DNA from: Burkholderia ambifaria
GTDB taxonomy: Bacteria > Pseudomonadota > Gammaproteobacteria > Burkholderiales > Burkholderiaceae
Reading direction: 5' to 3'
NCBI RefSeq assembly: GCF_001443045.1
Contig: NZ_LKPJ01000026.1
Location: forward strand, 38,528 to 102,527
Length of the DNA: 64,000 bases
Positions within the stretch are counted from its first letter, which is position 1, and each line of letters begins with the position of its first letter. Below are positions 1-7,282 of this stretch, piece after piece. The position numbers were made by a program, and so were the translations under genes. The notes beneath the pieces were generated by a model that was given only the letters and a program-made list of their open reading frames with translations, was not told the origin of the DNA and made no database searches.

Positions 1-176
1 GCTTCGCTCACGTTGGTCGACATCGTGGAGGTCGGCAGCGGCAGAATGCCGTCGCTGATCAGCACGACATCGATGTCGCCGATGCGTGCGCCGTAGCGGG
101 AAGAAACGAGTTCACCCGAACCTTCGTTGCCCAGATGGGCGGTAACCGGTTGCACGTTGCGAATTAATTTGCTCAT
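1..176 (-). CDS. MBL-fold metallohydrolase, N-terminal part (runs off the window)
   Basis: The reading frame starts at an ATG at 176 and leaves the window after 58 codons. The visible N-terminus begins MSKLIRNVQPV and contains SSRYGARIGDIDVVLISDG, followed by LPLPTSTMSTN. This is the start typical of a proteobacterial family of metallo-beta-lactamase-fold hydrolases, in which a short leader precedes the first beta strands. The Zn-binding HxHxDH motif would lie outside the window, so catalytic competence cannot be judged. A weak purine-rich stretch (aggaca) sits upstream of the ATG. The family call is from memory of similar Burkholderia proteins; the substrate is unknown. Confidence 0.6.
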   Translation of the reverse strand, partial: MSKLIRNVQPVTAHLGNEGSGELVSSRYGARIGDIDVVLISDGILPLPTSTMSTNVSE

Positions 177-906
177 GGTCAGTTGTCCTGTTGATCGAGG
201 GGTAATCCGCACTGCGCGGCGCGGTTCGAGAGCACGACCGTGAATGTCGCGCACTTCGTTGCGCTCGTATTGCGATCGAGCGTGTGAGCGATTGTAGGAA
301 AGGGCGGCGGATGCCAGTAGCCCCGCGCGTGCGCACACCATGTTGTTCGAGAGGCAACAATCCGGTACCGGCGTTGCCGACCGCCGGAACGTATATCGCC
401 TGCCGTCCGTTGCCGTCCGTTGCCGCGCGGCGGGCGATGCGGTCGATGTCATCGAAGCAGTCGATGCTGTCGAAGCGTCGGAGGGCTTTGCCGAGGACGG
501 TGCCTCGCTGCAGGGAGCACCTGCGCGTCGCGATCACGCCGGACGGCGCCACGCCCCCCGATCTCGCAGGCGGCCATCATGTCGTACGTGGGAGCCATCG
601 TCTTGCCGGTCTTGCCGATCGGCCAGTTGTTGGCGAGCGACGCGCGAGGTGACGCCGTCGCATGGGAGTATTGCGGCGCGTCATTTTGGGGTGTCTCGCA
701 GATTTCGATGGGCGTCGCTTGCCGACCCAAGACGGATAGCCGCCGATAATTCTCAAACGACCGTTTCAGTTCCGGATTCGGTCATCGCGAGGAAAAGCGA
801 ACCGTCCAATCAATATGGATAGTGATGTCAAACGCGGCATCCGGCGAGAACATCGACTTGATCACAAAAGTGTAGAACCGATGCGCTCTTCCGCCCAAAA
901 TCGATG
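177..906. other. Gene-poor stretch holding one transporter scar
   Basis: No intact gene is visible in these 730 bases. The only recognisable coding trace is the frameshifted C-terminal scar of an MHS-type transporter, listed separately at 481-637. A short duplication of tgccgtccgt lies near 410-430. The open frames on both strands show no family resemblance and look like chance GC-rich frames. Confidence 0.5.
481..637 (-). pseudogene. Scar of an MHS-family MFS transporter C-terminus (copy 1)
   Basis: On the minus strand one frame gives NNWPIGKTGKTMAPTYDMM (about 637 to 557). After a frame shift near 555 the neighbouring frame continues as SGVIATRRCSLQRGTVLG (to about 481). Together these match, residue by residue, the end of the better-preserved fragment at 4921-5217 (NDWLIGKTGNTMIPAYYMM and GVIETRGCSLRGETVPG). 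MHS transporters (ProP/KgtP/shikimate-type H+ symporters) typically end in such a sequence. The fragment is short, frameshifted and lacks the first eleven or so helices, so it is a dead relic. The match to copy 2 is seen directly; the family name is known biology. Confidence 0.6.
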
Positions 907-2313
907 CTACAGACCGCCGCGCTTGAGCGGGATTCCCTGCGGATGCGGATTCACGTCGTCAGAATCTTCGGGAAGCAGGTTGCCATCGTCGAGCTTCGCA
1001 TCGGCACGCGCTGTTGCGGGATAGCGTTCGGGGTAAAGGTGGCGTCGGGCGACCGTCTCGTCGAACGTGCCAGACCATTTCGCAACGACGACCGTGGCCA
1101 GGCTGTTGCCGATCGTATTGCACGTTGCGATCGCCATCGACATGAAGCGGTAGACGCCGAAGATCAGTGCGAGTCCTTCTACCGGCAGCAGCCCCGTCGA
1201 TGTCACCGTTGCCGCGAACACGACGAACGATCCGCCCGATACCGTCGCGGCACCTTTCGACGTCAACAGCATCAGCAGCAGGATCCCCATCTGATGCTCG
1301 AACGTGAGCGGCACGTTGTACGCGTGCGCGATGAACATCACGCCCATCGCCATGAAGATCGACGTCCCGTCGAGATTGAACGCATAGCCGGTCGGCAGCA
1401 CGAGACCGACCGTCTGCTTCGCGCAGCCGAGTCGCTCGAGCTTGATCAGGAGGCGCGGCAACGCGCTTTCCGATGACGCGGTGCCGAGCACGATCAGGAT
1501 CTCGTCCTTGATGTAGCGCATGAAGCGCCACATGCTGAAGCCGGCCAGCTTCGCGACGATGCCCATCACGACGACGATGAACAGCACCACGACCGCGTAG
1601 AAACTGAGTACGAGTTGCGCGAGCGCGACCAGCACGGCTGTCCCGTTGCTGCCAACCGCGAACGCGATCGCGCCGAAGGTGCCGAGCGGGGCAAGTTTCA
1701 TCACGAGATTGATGAACGAGAACAGGACCTCCGAAATCTGGTCGAGCCCGTCGTTGATTCGCGCGCGCCGCCCTTCGGGAATCGCAAGAATGCCGATGCC
1801 GACCATCACCGCGAGCACGACCACCTGCAGCAGCTCGCCCTTCGCGAACGCGCCGATGAAGTTGTCCGGCACGAGATGCATCACGAATTCGGTGAACCCT
1901 TGTGGCGCCGCCTTTGCCGCGGCGACCGGCACCTTGCCGACCGCCACGGATGTCATGCCCTGGCCGGTCTGCAGCAGATTGCCGGCGAACAGGCCGAACG
2001 CCAGCGCGATCGTCGACACGACTTCAAAGTAGACGATCGCCCGCCAGCCGACTCGCCCCGCGCTCTTCACGTCGCCGGCGGAAGCGATGCCATGCACGAT
2101 CGTCAGGAACACGAGCGGCGCGACGCCGGCCTTGATCAGCGCGAGAAAGACGTCGCCGAGGATCTTCAGCTGCGTGCCGAATTTCGGAAACAGCAGCCCG
2201 GCGACGATGCCGAGCACCAGCGACGCGAGCACCTGCATGCCGAGCTTGCGATACCACGGGCGCTTCGGCGCCGGGGCGACCGGTTCGTCGCGCGAGGTCT
2301 GTGCGTGATTCAT
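907..2313 (-). CDS. dctA: C4-dicarboxylate/H+ (Na+) symporter DctA
   Basis: A 468-residue inner-membrane carrier of the dicarboxylate/amino acid:cation symporter family, which imports succinate, fumarate and malate. It shows the expected pattern of about eight hydrophobic segments plus re-entrant loops. Family motifs are visible: the serine-rich hairpin GTASSESALPRLLIKLERLG (family form GTSSSESALPR, so one Ser is Ala here), VLPTGYAFNLDGTSIFMAM and TSKGAATVSGGSFVVFAAT. Length fits the family (about 430-470). The ATG at 2313 is preceded by a strong ggaggag ribosome site. The stop lies in the gene-poor stretch to the left. Its start is only 26 bp from the stop of the lyase gene at 2340-3710, so the two are probably one transcript from the operator region at 3771-3810. 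Confidence 0.92.
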   Translation of the reverse strand: MNHAQTSRDEPVAPAPKRPWYRKLGMQVLASLVLGIVAGLLFPKFGTQLKILGDVFLALIKAGVAPLVFLTIVHGIASAGDVKSAGRVGWRAIVYFEVVSTIALAFGLFAGNLLQTGQGMTSVAVGKVPVAAAKAAPQGFTEFVMHLVPDNFIGAFAKGELLQVVVLAVMVGIGILAIPEGRRARINDGLDQISEVLFSFINLVMKLAPLGTFGAIAFAVGSNGTAVLVALAQLVLSFYAVVVLFIVVVMGIVAKLAGFSMWRFMRYIKDEILIVLGTASSESALPRLLIKLERLGCAKQTVGLVLPTGYAFNLDGTSIFMAMGVMFIAHAYNVPLTFEHQMGILLLMLLTSKGAATVSGGSFVVFAATVTSTGLLPVEGLALIFGVYRFMSMAIATCNTIGNSLATVVVAKWSGTFDETVARRHLYPERYPATARADAKLDDGNLLPEDSDDVNPHPQGIPLKRGGL

Positions 2314-2339
2314 GATGGTGTCTCCTCCACGACGTCCGC

Positions 2340-3710
2340 TCAGATTTCGCGGGACAGTGCGATTGCCCGATCGACCATCTGCGGCGCGAGGCCCAGGTAG
2401 TTGACCGGATCCGTCATGCGTTCGATCGCGTCGCGATCGAAGTGCCGCGTCACCTCGGGCAGTGCGGTCAGCGCTTCGGCGAGCGTGCCGCCCATCTCGT
2501 TGACCGTGCGGCACGCGTCATACACGATGTCGTGCGCCTGCTGGCGCCCGGTAAACGGCGCCATCTGCATCATCGCGGCTTCGGCGACGATCAGCCCCTT
2601 GCTGATGCCGAGGTTCTGCTTCATCCGTTGCGCATCGACGATCAGCCCGCCGAGCGCGAACTTGGCCTGATGCAGCGCCCCCGATGTCAGGATGAAGCTC
2701 TCGGGAATCGCGATCCATTCCGCATGCCACGGACCTGTCGCGCGCTCGAAATCCTGGATCATCGCGTCGACCATCAGGCCCGCGTGCTGGCGCACCGCCT
2801 TCGCGGCTGCGAGCATCAGTTCGCTCGAAATCGGATTGCGCTTCTGCGGCATCGTGCTACTCGCGCCGCGTCCCTTGACGAACGGTTCGTACACTTCCGC
2901 GAACTCGGTCGACGCCATGATCATGATGTCGATCGCGATCTTGCCGAGCGAGCCGGTGATCAGCGCGAGCAGGTTGACCGCTTCGGCGAAGCCGTCGCGC
3001 GCGACGTGCCACGTCGTCGCGGGCACACCGAGCTTCAGTTCTTCCGCAAGCGCCTTCTGGACTTCGAAACCCTTGTCGCCGAGCGACGCCAGCGTGCCAG
3101 CCGCGCCCGCGAACTCGACGACCGCGACGCGCGAGCGCAGTTCCGCGAGCCGCTGCTGATGCCGGTCGAACATCGCGAGCCAGATTGCGGCCTTGTATCC
3201 GAACGTGACCGGCAGCGCCTGCTGCAGATGCGTGCGACCCGCCATCGCGGTATCGCGATGCTTGATCGCGAGATCGGCAAGGATGCCGCGCAGCTCGCGG
3301 ATGTCGCCGTCGATCGAATCGAGCGCATCGCGCACTTGCAGCGACACGGCGGTGTCCATGATGTCCTGCGTCGTTGCACCCCAATGCACATAGCGGCCCG
3401 CGTCGCCACACATTGCGACGAGCTGGTGCACGAGCGGCAGGATCGGATAGCCGACGATGTCCGTCTCCTCGCGCATGTGATCGAAATCGATGCGCTCGAT
3501 GCTCGCTTCCTGTGCAATCACGTCGGCCGCTTCGGCTGGAATCACACCGGCGCGTGCTTCGGCCTTCGCGAGCGCGACTTCGACGTCGATATAGCGCTGC
3601 ACGAGCGCGTAATCGGAGAACAGCGCGCGCATCTTCGCGGTGCCGAAGGCGTCTCGAAACAGAATCGAATCGACGACGGTGCTGGAGACAGGGATGGTGC
3701 GGCTTGGCAT
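2340..3710 (-). CDS. Fumarase/aspartase (ASL/PcaB) superfamily lyase
   Basis: A 456-residue soluble enzyme of the superfamily that eliminates across a C-N or C-O bond to release fumarate (adenylosuccinate lyase, argininosuccinate lyase) or that cycloisomerises carboxymuconate (PcaB). The signature loop GASSTMPQKRNPISSELML carries the catalytic serine. The other conserved regions are HWGATTQDIMDTA and AGRTHLQQALPVTFGYK with the acid/base histidine. Overall spacing resembles PcaB/adenylosuccinate lyase, but the neighbours are not protocatechuate or purine genes. Linkage with dctA suggests that C4-dicarboxylates are substrate or product, which is inference. The ATG at 3710 was chosen because it gives the normal N-terminus (MPSRTIPVSS); the open frame continues upstream through the operator and is not coding there. 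The precise substrate is unknown. Confidence 0.8.
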   Translation of the reverse strand: MPSRTIPVSSTVVDSILFRDAFGTAKMRALFSDYALVQRYIDVEVALAKAEARAGVIPAEAADVIAQEASIERIDFDHMREETDIVGYPILPLVHQLVAMCGDAGRYVHWGATTQDIMDTAVSLQVRDALDSIDGDIRELRGILADLAIKHRDTAMAGRTHLQQALPVTFGYKAAIWLAMFDRHQQRLAELRSRVAVVEFAGAAGTLASLGDKGFEVQKALAEELKLGVPATTWHVARDGFAEAVNLLALITGSLGKIAIDIMIMASTEFAEVYEPFVKGRGASSTMPQKRNPISSELMLAAAKAVRQHAGLMVDAMIQDFERATGPWHAEWIAIPESFILTSGALHQAKFALGGLIVDAQRMKQNLGISKGLIVAEAAMMQMAPFTGRQQAHDIVYDACRTVNEMGGTLAEALTALPEVTRHFDRDAIERMTDPVNYLGLAPQMVDRAIALSREI

Positions 3711-3770
3711 GGCGACCTCTGAAAACGGAAAACGGGGAAAAGGCATCGGACCTTGAAACCGAATGCGTCG

Positions 3771-3810
3771 ATATGTCCGGACATATAGAAGGCTATTATG
3801 TCCGGACATA
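3771..3810. promoter_or_regulatory. Twin palindromic GntR operators
   Basis: Two near-identical palindromes lie between the divergent lyase and GntR genes. Site 1 (3771-3786) is the perfect 16-mer ATATGTCCGGACATAT. Site 2 (3797-3810) is the perfect 14-mer TATGTCCGGACATA. Their centres are 25 bp apart, roughly two and a half helical turns. Perfect symmetry, duplication and position make them the likely operators of the adjacent GntR/UTRA regulator, controlling both itself and the lyase-dctA unit. Binding itself is inferred. Confidence 0.8.
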
Positions 3811-3865
3811 TCGCTCAAGCGATGTTTACCCTTAAACTGTCGGCGATGATCGATACGCAGAGAAA

Positions 3866-4597
3866 ATGAACAGACCCCATTTCGCCGAGATCGCGCGCGA
3901 CCTGACCGAAGGCATCGCGTCTGGCCGCTTTCCGGTCGGCTCGTACTTGCCGACCGAGCTTGAATTGCGCGATCTGTACAAGACGAGCCGGCACACGATC
4001 CGTGCGGCGCTGCACGAGCTGCAGCAACTTGGCTTCGTGTCTCGGCGCAAGAACGCGGGAACGCGTGTCGAATCGGCGCAACCGAAAAACGACTTCCGGC
4101 CGTCGCTCGCTTCGATCGAGGATCTCGTCCAGTTCGGTTCGGAGAACCTGCGCGTGGTGCAGTCGATCGAGGCGCTTGCGGTGCAGGGCAAGCTCGCGAA
4201 GGTTCTGAAGTGCGAAGAAGGCGCACGCTGGCTGCGCATTTCGAGCCTGCGCGTGGAACGCGACACGACGCGTCCGCCAATCGGCTGGACGGACGTCTAT
4301 ATCGATCCGGGCTATGTGGAAATCGCGGAGACGGCTCGTCACGAGCCGGATACGTTGATCAGTTCATTGATCGAGACGCGTTACGGGCGATGCGTTGCGG
4401 AGATCCAGCAGAACGTGCAGGCGGTAAACGTTTCGCCGGAAATGGCTGCGCGACTGCAGATCCCGGCGGGAACGGCCGCGCTCGAAATCGTGCGGCGCTA
4501 TCTCGATTCGACAGGCGTTGCGTTCGAAATCTCGATCAGCATTCACCCGGCCGAACGATTTTCCGTTTCCATGAGGCTGAAACGGTCCGAGAGTTGA
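3866..4597 (+). CDS. GntR-family regulator, HutC/UTRA subfamily
   Basis: A 243-residue cytoplasmic repressor. Residues about 5-70 form the GntR winged helix-turn-helix (SGRFPVGSYLPTELELRDLY, then TSRHTIRAALHELQQLGFVS). The rest is a UTRA ligand-binding domain, ending with the usual GTAALEIVRRYLDSTGVAFE and SISIHPAERF strands. It is transcribed away from the lyase-dctA pair and separated from it by the twin palindromes at 3771-3810. It most likely senses the substrate or an intermediate of that pair. Length is normal for HutC-type regulators (about 240). Confidence 0.88.
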   Translation: MNRPHFAEIARDLTEGIASGRFPVGSYLPTELELRDLYKTSRHTIRAALHELQQLGFVSRRKNAGTRVESAQPKNDFRPSLASIEDLVQFGSENLRVVQSIEALAVQGKLAKVLKCEEGARWLRISSLRVERDTTRPPIGWTDVYIDPGYVEIAETARHEPDTLISSLIETRYGRCVAEIQQNVQAVNVSPEMAARLQIPAGTAALEIVRRYLDSTGVAFEISISIHPAERFSVSMRLKRSES

Positions 4598-4920
4598 ACT
4601 GGCGGACGGGTGAAACCGCCGTCCGCAGTGACGCGCCGAAACAGAAAGTGGATTGACTCGGTATCTGCTCTGCCCGTGATTCCCTGCCGCCTTCAATGCA
4701 CCAGCCACGGTGCAGTAGCTTTACTCAATCACCTAATTTCAGGATGACGGTGATCACGCCGTAGCCTGGGCGAGCGGCCGAAAGAGATGCCATCCGGCAA
4801 CGCGCACACACGGTTCCGACATCGCTGCCCCCGAAACGCACATCGCCCGCCGTCCATTACCGGACGGCGAGCGATGCAAAGGTTGCCGGTTATGGGAGGC
4901 AGTAACCGATCGATCGAATA
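4598..4920. other. Intergenic stretch with a hairpin, no gene seen
   Basis: No coding potential is recognised between the GntR gene and the transporter scar. The stretch contains a perfect 8-bp hairpin at 4848-4869, listed separately. Confidence 0.5.
4848..4869 (-). terminator. Hairpin downstream of transporter scar
   Basis: The arms CGCCGTCC and GGACGGCG pair perfectly around a 6-nt loop. It sits 50 bases past the stop of the minus-strand transporter scar (4921-5217), where its terminator would be expected. No clear U-run follows. The sequence next to scar copy 1 (around 405-440) contains related words (gccgtcc, gcgatgc), as if the terminator was duplicated too. Confidence 0.35.
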
Positions 4921-5217
4921 TCAACCCGGTTGTCCCGGCACCGTCTCCCCGCGCAGCGAGCACCCGCGCGTCTCGATCACGCCCGCCAGCGCGACGAGCC
5001 CGATCGCGCAGGCCGCCATCATGTAGTACGCGGGAATCATCGTATTGCCGGTCTTGCCGATCAGCCAGTCGTTGACGATCGGCGCGGTGCCGCCGAACAG
5101 CGAGGTCGACACGTTGTACGCGATCGCCATGCCCGCATAGCGCACATGGGTCGGGAACATCGCCGGGAACATCGCGGAAATGGTCGCGAACAGCGTCGCG
5201 CTGGCGGTGCTGCCGGG
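4921..5217 (-). pseudogene. MHS-family MFS transporter, C-terminal 98 residues (copy 2)
   Basis: The minus-strand frame gives an intact C-terminal piece: SAMFPAMFPTHVRYAGMAIA, then NVSTSLFGGTAPIVNDWLIG and AYYMMAACAIGLVALAGVIE, ending at a stop at 4921. The FPTHVRY(A/S)G segment is the hallmark of metabolite:H+ symporters. The N-terminal three quarters of a normal protein of about 430 residues is absent. Upstream in the same frame the sequence becomes arginine-rich noise. A second, more decayed copy of the same end lies at 481-637. The gene is clearly a truncated relic. Confidence 0.75.
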
Positions 5218-5459
5218 AAACAGCGCGGCGGCTCGGCAGGCCGGTGCGCGGGCGTGTTCGCGCACCGGTTCGCGATGCACCACGCGCGTGATCGTCCTGT
5301 ATTGCGTCGTCGTCGTCGATCGATTCGGGATATTCGCCAGCGTTCGGTTACGCGATCGTGCGACGCCGCGATAAGGTCTCCGAATGGAATGCGTCGCATC
5401 TCTCGCGCGAGTGACTGCGAACGCCGGCTCGCGAGGCCGGCGCATCGCCCGGCTCGCCG

Positions 5460-6950
5460 CTAGCGCACGTGCGGCAGCAACGCGCGCAGCCAGTACGCAA
5501 CGGCCACGGCGCCGCCATCCGGCGTGCCGATCGCGCGCTCGCCGAGATAGCTCGCCCGTCCCGCGCGCGGCGTCATGCCTGCCGTTTGCTGCGCACCGTG
5601 TTCCGCGGCTTGCGCGGCGGCTGCCCATGCGCTCGCGGGGTCGCGATCATGATCGAGCGCGTGGTCGAACGCATCGGCGGCCGGTATCAGCGCGTCGAGC
5701 ATCGTCCGGTCGCCGGCACGTGCGCCGCCCAGTTCGCCGATCGCATCCACCGCACTGTGGAAAGCCGCTGCCCAGTCGCGCGCCGACGGTTCGGCAGCGT
5801 CGCCGAGGCGCCGCGACGCGCGCAGCAGCGCGGTCGCATAAAACGGTCCCGAGCTGCCCGCGATCGCGCGGCGCAATGCGGCGCCCAGCGCCGCGAGCGT
5901 ACCGGCCGGCGTGCCGTAGGCAGTTTCCGGCAACGCGAGGATCGCCTGCGCGGCGCGGTACATGCTCGCGCCGAGATCGCCGTCGCCGGCGGCCGTGTCG
6001 AGTTCGGTCAGTGTCGCTTCGTTGTCGATCAACGCTTGCGCGACCGCACGCAGCGCCGGTTGCAGCCGCGCGGCCCACGCGCGGCCGGCCGCATCGAGGG
6101 GCGGCAGCGGCTCATCGTGCGCGGCCGCCGCGGCCACGCGAATCTGCGCGTTGACGGTGCCGCCGCCGGGCCATGCGCGTGCCTGCGTCGGCGCGTCGAG
6201 CAGCGCGGCGCGTTCGTCGTTCAGACGCAGCAGCGAGATCGAGCAGCCTGGCATGTTCAGCGCGGACAGGAACGTGCCGGCCCATGCGCGCGCGACCATG
6301 ATGCCGCGCCGGCTCAGGTTGTCGTAAGCGGCGCGCAGCACGATCGCGAGCTCCATGTCCGGCGTCGCGCCGAGACCGTTGACGAACAGCGCGACGCGTT
6401 CGCCGCGATCGAGCACGAGGTCGGCGACGATGCTCGACAGCAGCGTCTCGACGAGCGCGTCGGCCGGCAGCGGTGCGGTGCGTTCGACGCCTTTCTCGCC
6501 GTGGATGCCGAGGCCGAGCTCGATCTCGTGATCGGCGAGGCTGAACCCGGACTTGTCGGCGCCGGGGAGCGTGCAGCCGTCGAGCGCGACGCCCATCGTG
6601 CCGAGCTCGGCCGCCGCATCGCGCGCGATTTTCGCGACGCGGGCAAGCGGCAGCCCGCGCGCGGCGGCCGCGCCGGCCAGCTTGTGGATCAGCACGGTGC
6701 CCGCGATCCCGCGCCGCTGCCCGCGCTCGACGCGGCCGCGCAGCGACACGTCGTCGGCGACGATCACCGTCTCGACCGGAATGCCCTCGGCGCGTGCGAG
6801 TTCGGCGGCCAGCCCGAAGTTGAGTCGGTCGCCGGTGTAGTTCTTCACGACATGCTCGTCGCCGAGGATCGCGACATGCGGCGACTGCCGCGCGATGCCT
6901 TCGAGCATTTCGCGCACGACATCGGACGGGCGGTTCACGAGCTTTTTCAT
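5460..6950 (-). CDS. Fused dihydroxyacetone kinase DhaK-DhaL with internal deletion in DhaK
   Basis: A 496-residue ATP-type dihydroxyacetone kinase homologue with DhaK and DhaL domains fused. The N-terminus (MKKLVNRPSDVVREMLEGIA) is normal, but after residue 34 it jumps straight to VKNYTGDRLNF. In E. coli DhaK numbering this removes about 68 residues before Lys104, including the glycine-rich GGGSGHEP loop with Gly53 and His56, which contact dihydroxyacetone. The rest looks intact: LGIHGEKG with the histidine that forms the hemiaminal, VNGLGATPDMELAI, and the DhaL nucleotide site DTAAGDGDLGASM plus GGARAGDRTMLDAL. Fused family members are about 560-570 residues. The product is therefore probably inactive as a kinase; I list it as CDS because the frame is open. 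The ATG at 6950 matches the family start. Confidence 0.8.
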   Translation of the reverse strand: MKKLVNRPSDVVREMLEGIARQSPHVAILGDEHVVKNYTGDRLNFGLAAELARAEGIPVETVIVADDVSLRGRVERGQRRGIAGTVLIHKLAGAAAARGLPLARVAKIARDAAAELGTMGVALDGCTLPGADKSGFSLADHEIELGLGIHGEKGVERTAPLPADALVETLLSSIVADLVLDRGERVALFVNGLGATPDMELAIVLRAAYDNLSRRGIMVARAWAGTFLSALNMPGCSISLLRLNDERAALLDAPTQARAWPGGGTVNAQIRVAAAAAHDEPLPPLDAAGRAWAARLQPALRAVAQALIDNEATLTELDTAAGDGDLGASMYRAAQAILALPETAYGTPAGTLAALGAALRRAIAGSSGPFYATALLRASRRLGDAAEPSARDWAAAFHSAVDAIGELGGARAGDRTMLDALIPAADAFDHALDHDRDPASAWAAAAQAAEHGAQQTAGMTPRAGRASYLGERAIGTPDGGAVAVAYWLRALLPHVR

Positions 6951-7282
6951 GGCGATGGTTTCCTGACGGTGGGACGGCGGCACGCATGCGGCGCAGGTCG
7001 GGCGACGTACTGTGATCGTAGGCGGCGCGATCGGAAAACGGTGCGCCGGATGGTCCGCGTTACGTAACATCGAAGCATTCGTAGCACGAATGTAACGAAA
7101 ACGGCGCCGCTCATGGGCCCGGAATGCGTCGTTCGCGATCGCGGGCGCTCGGCGCGTACGCCGTGCGGATGCTGGCCTGGCCGCCGCGCCACCCGTTCGC
7201 CCGCGCCAATGGCATGGAAAATGCTGAGTGTTTCCCGGTCCTTATTCGAACATTCCATCGCCCGGACCGCGAGGAGACCACC
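6951..7282. other. Divergent promoter region, no gene
   Basis: These 332 bases separate the dihydroxyacetone kinase gene from the secreted-protein gene. They hold the palindromes at 7059-7092 and a gaggaga ribosome site just before 7283. No coding sequence is recognised. Confidence 0.5.
7059..7092. promoter_or_regulatory. Palindrome pair upstream of the DhaKL gene
   Basis: GTTACGTAAC (7059-7068) is a perfect 10-bp palindrome. CATTCGT-AGC-ACGAATG (7076-7092) is a perfect 7-bp inverted repeat. They lie about 110-140 bp upstream of the DhaKL start and about 190-220 bp upstream of the divergent secreted-protein gene. This position suits an operator, but no regulator gene is adjacent and the function is inferred. 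Confidence 0.4.

Noticed and set aside
7124..7282. Upstream extension of the secreted-protein frame
   Set aside because: No ribosome site and no signal-peptide logic; the ATG at 7283 has gaggaga and a proper signal sequence.
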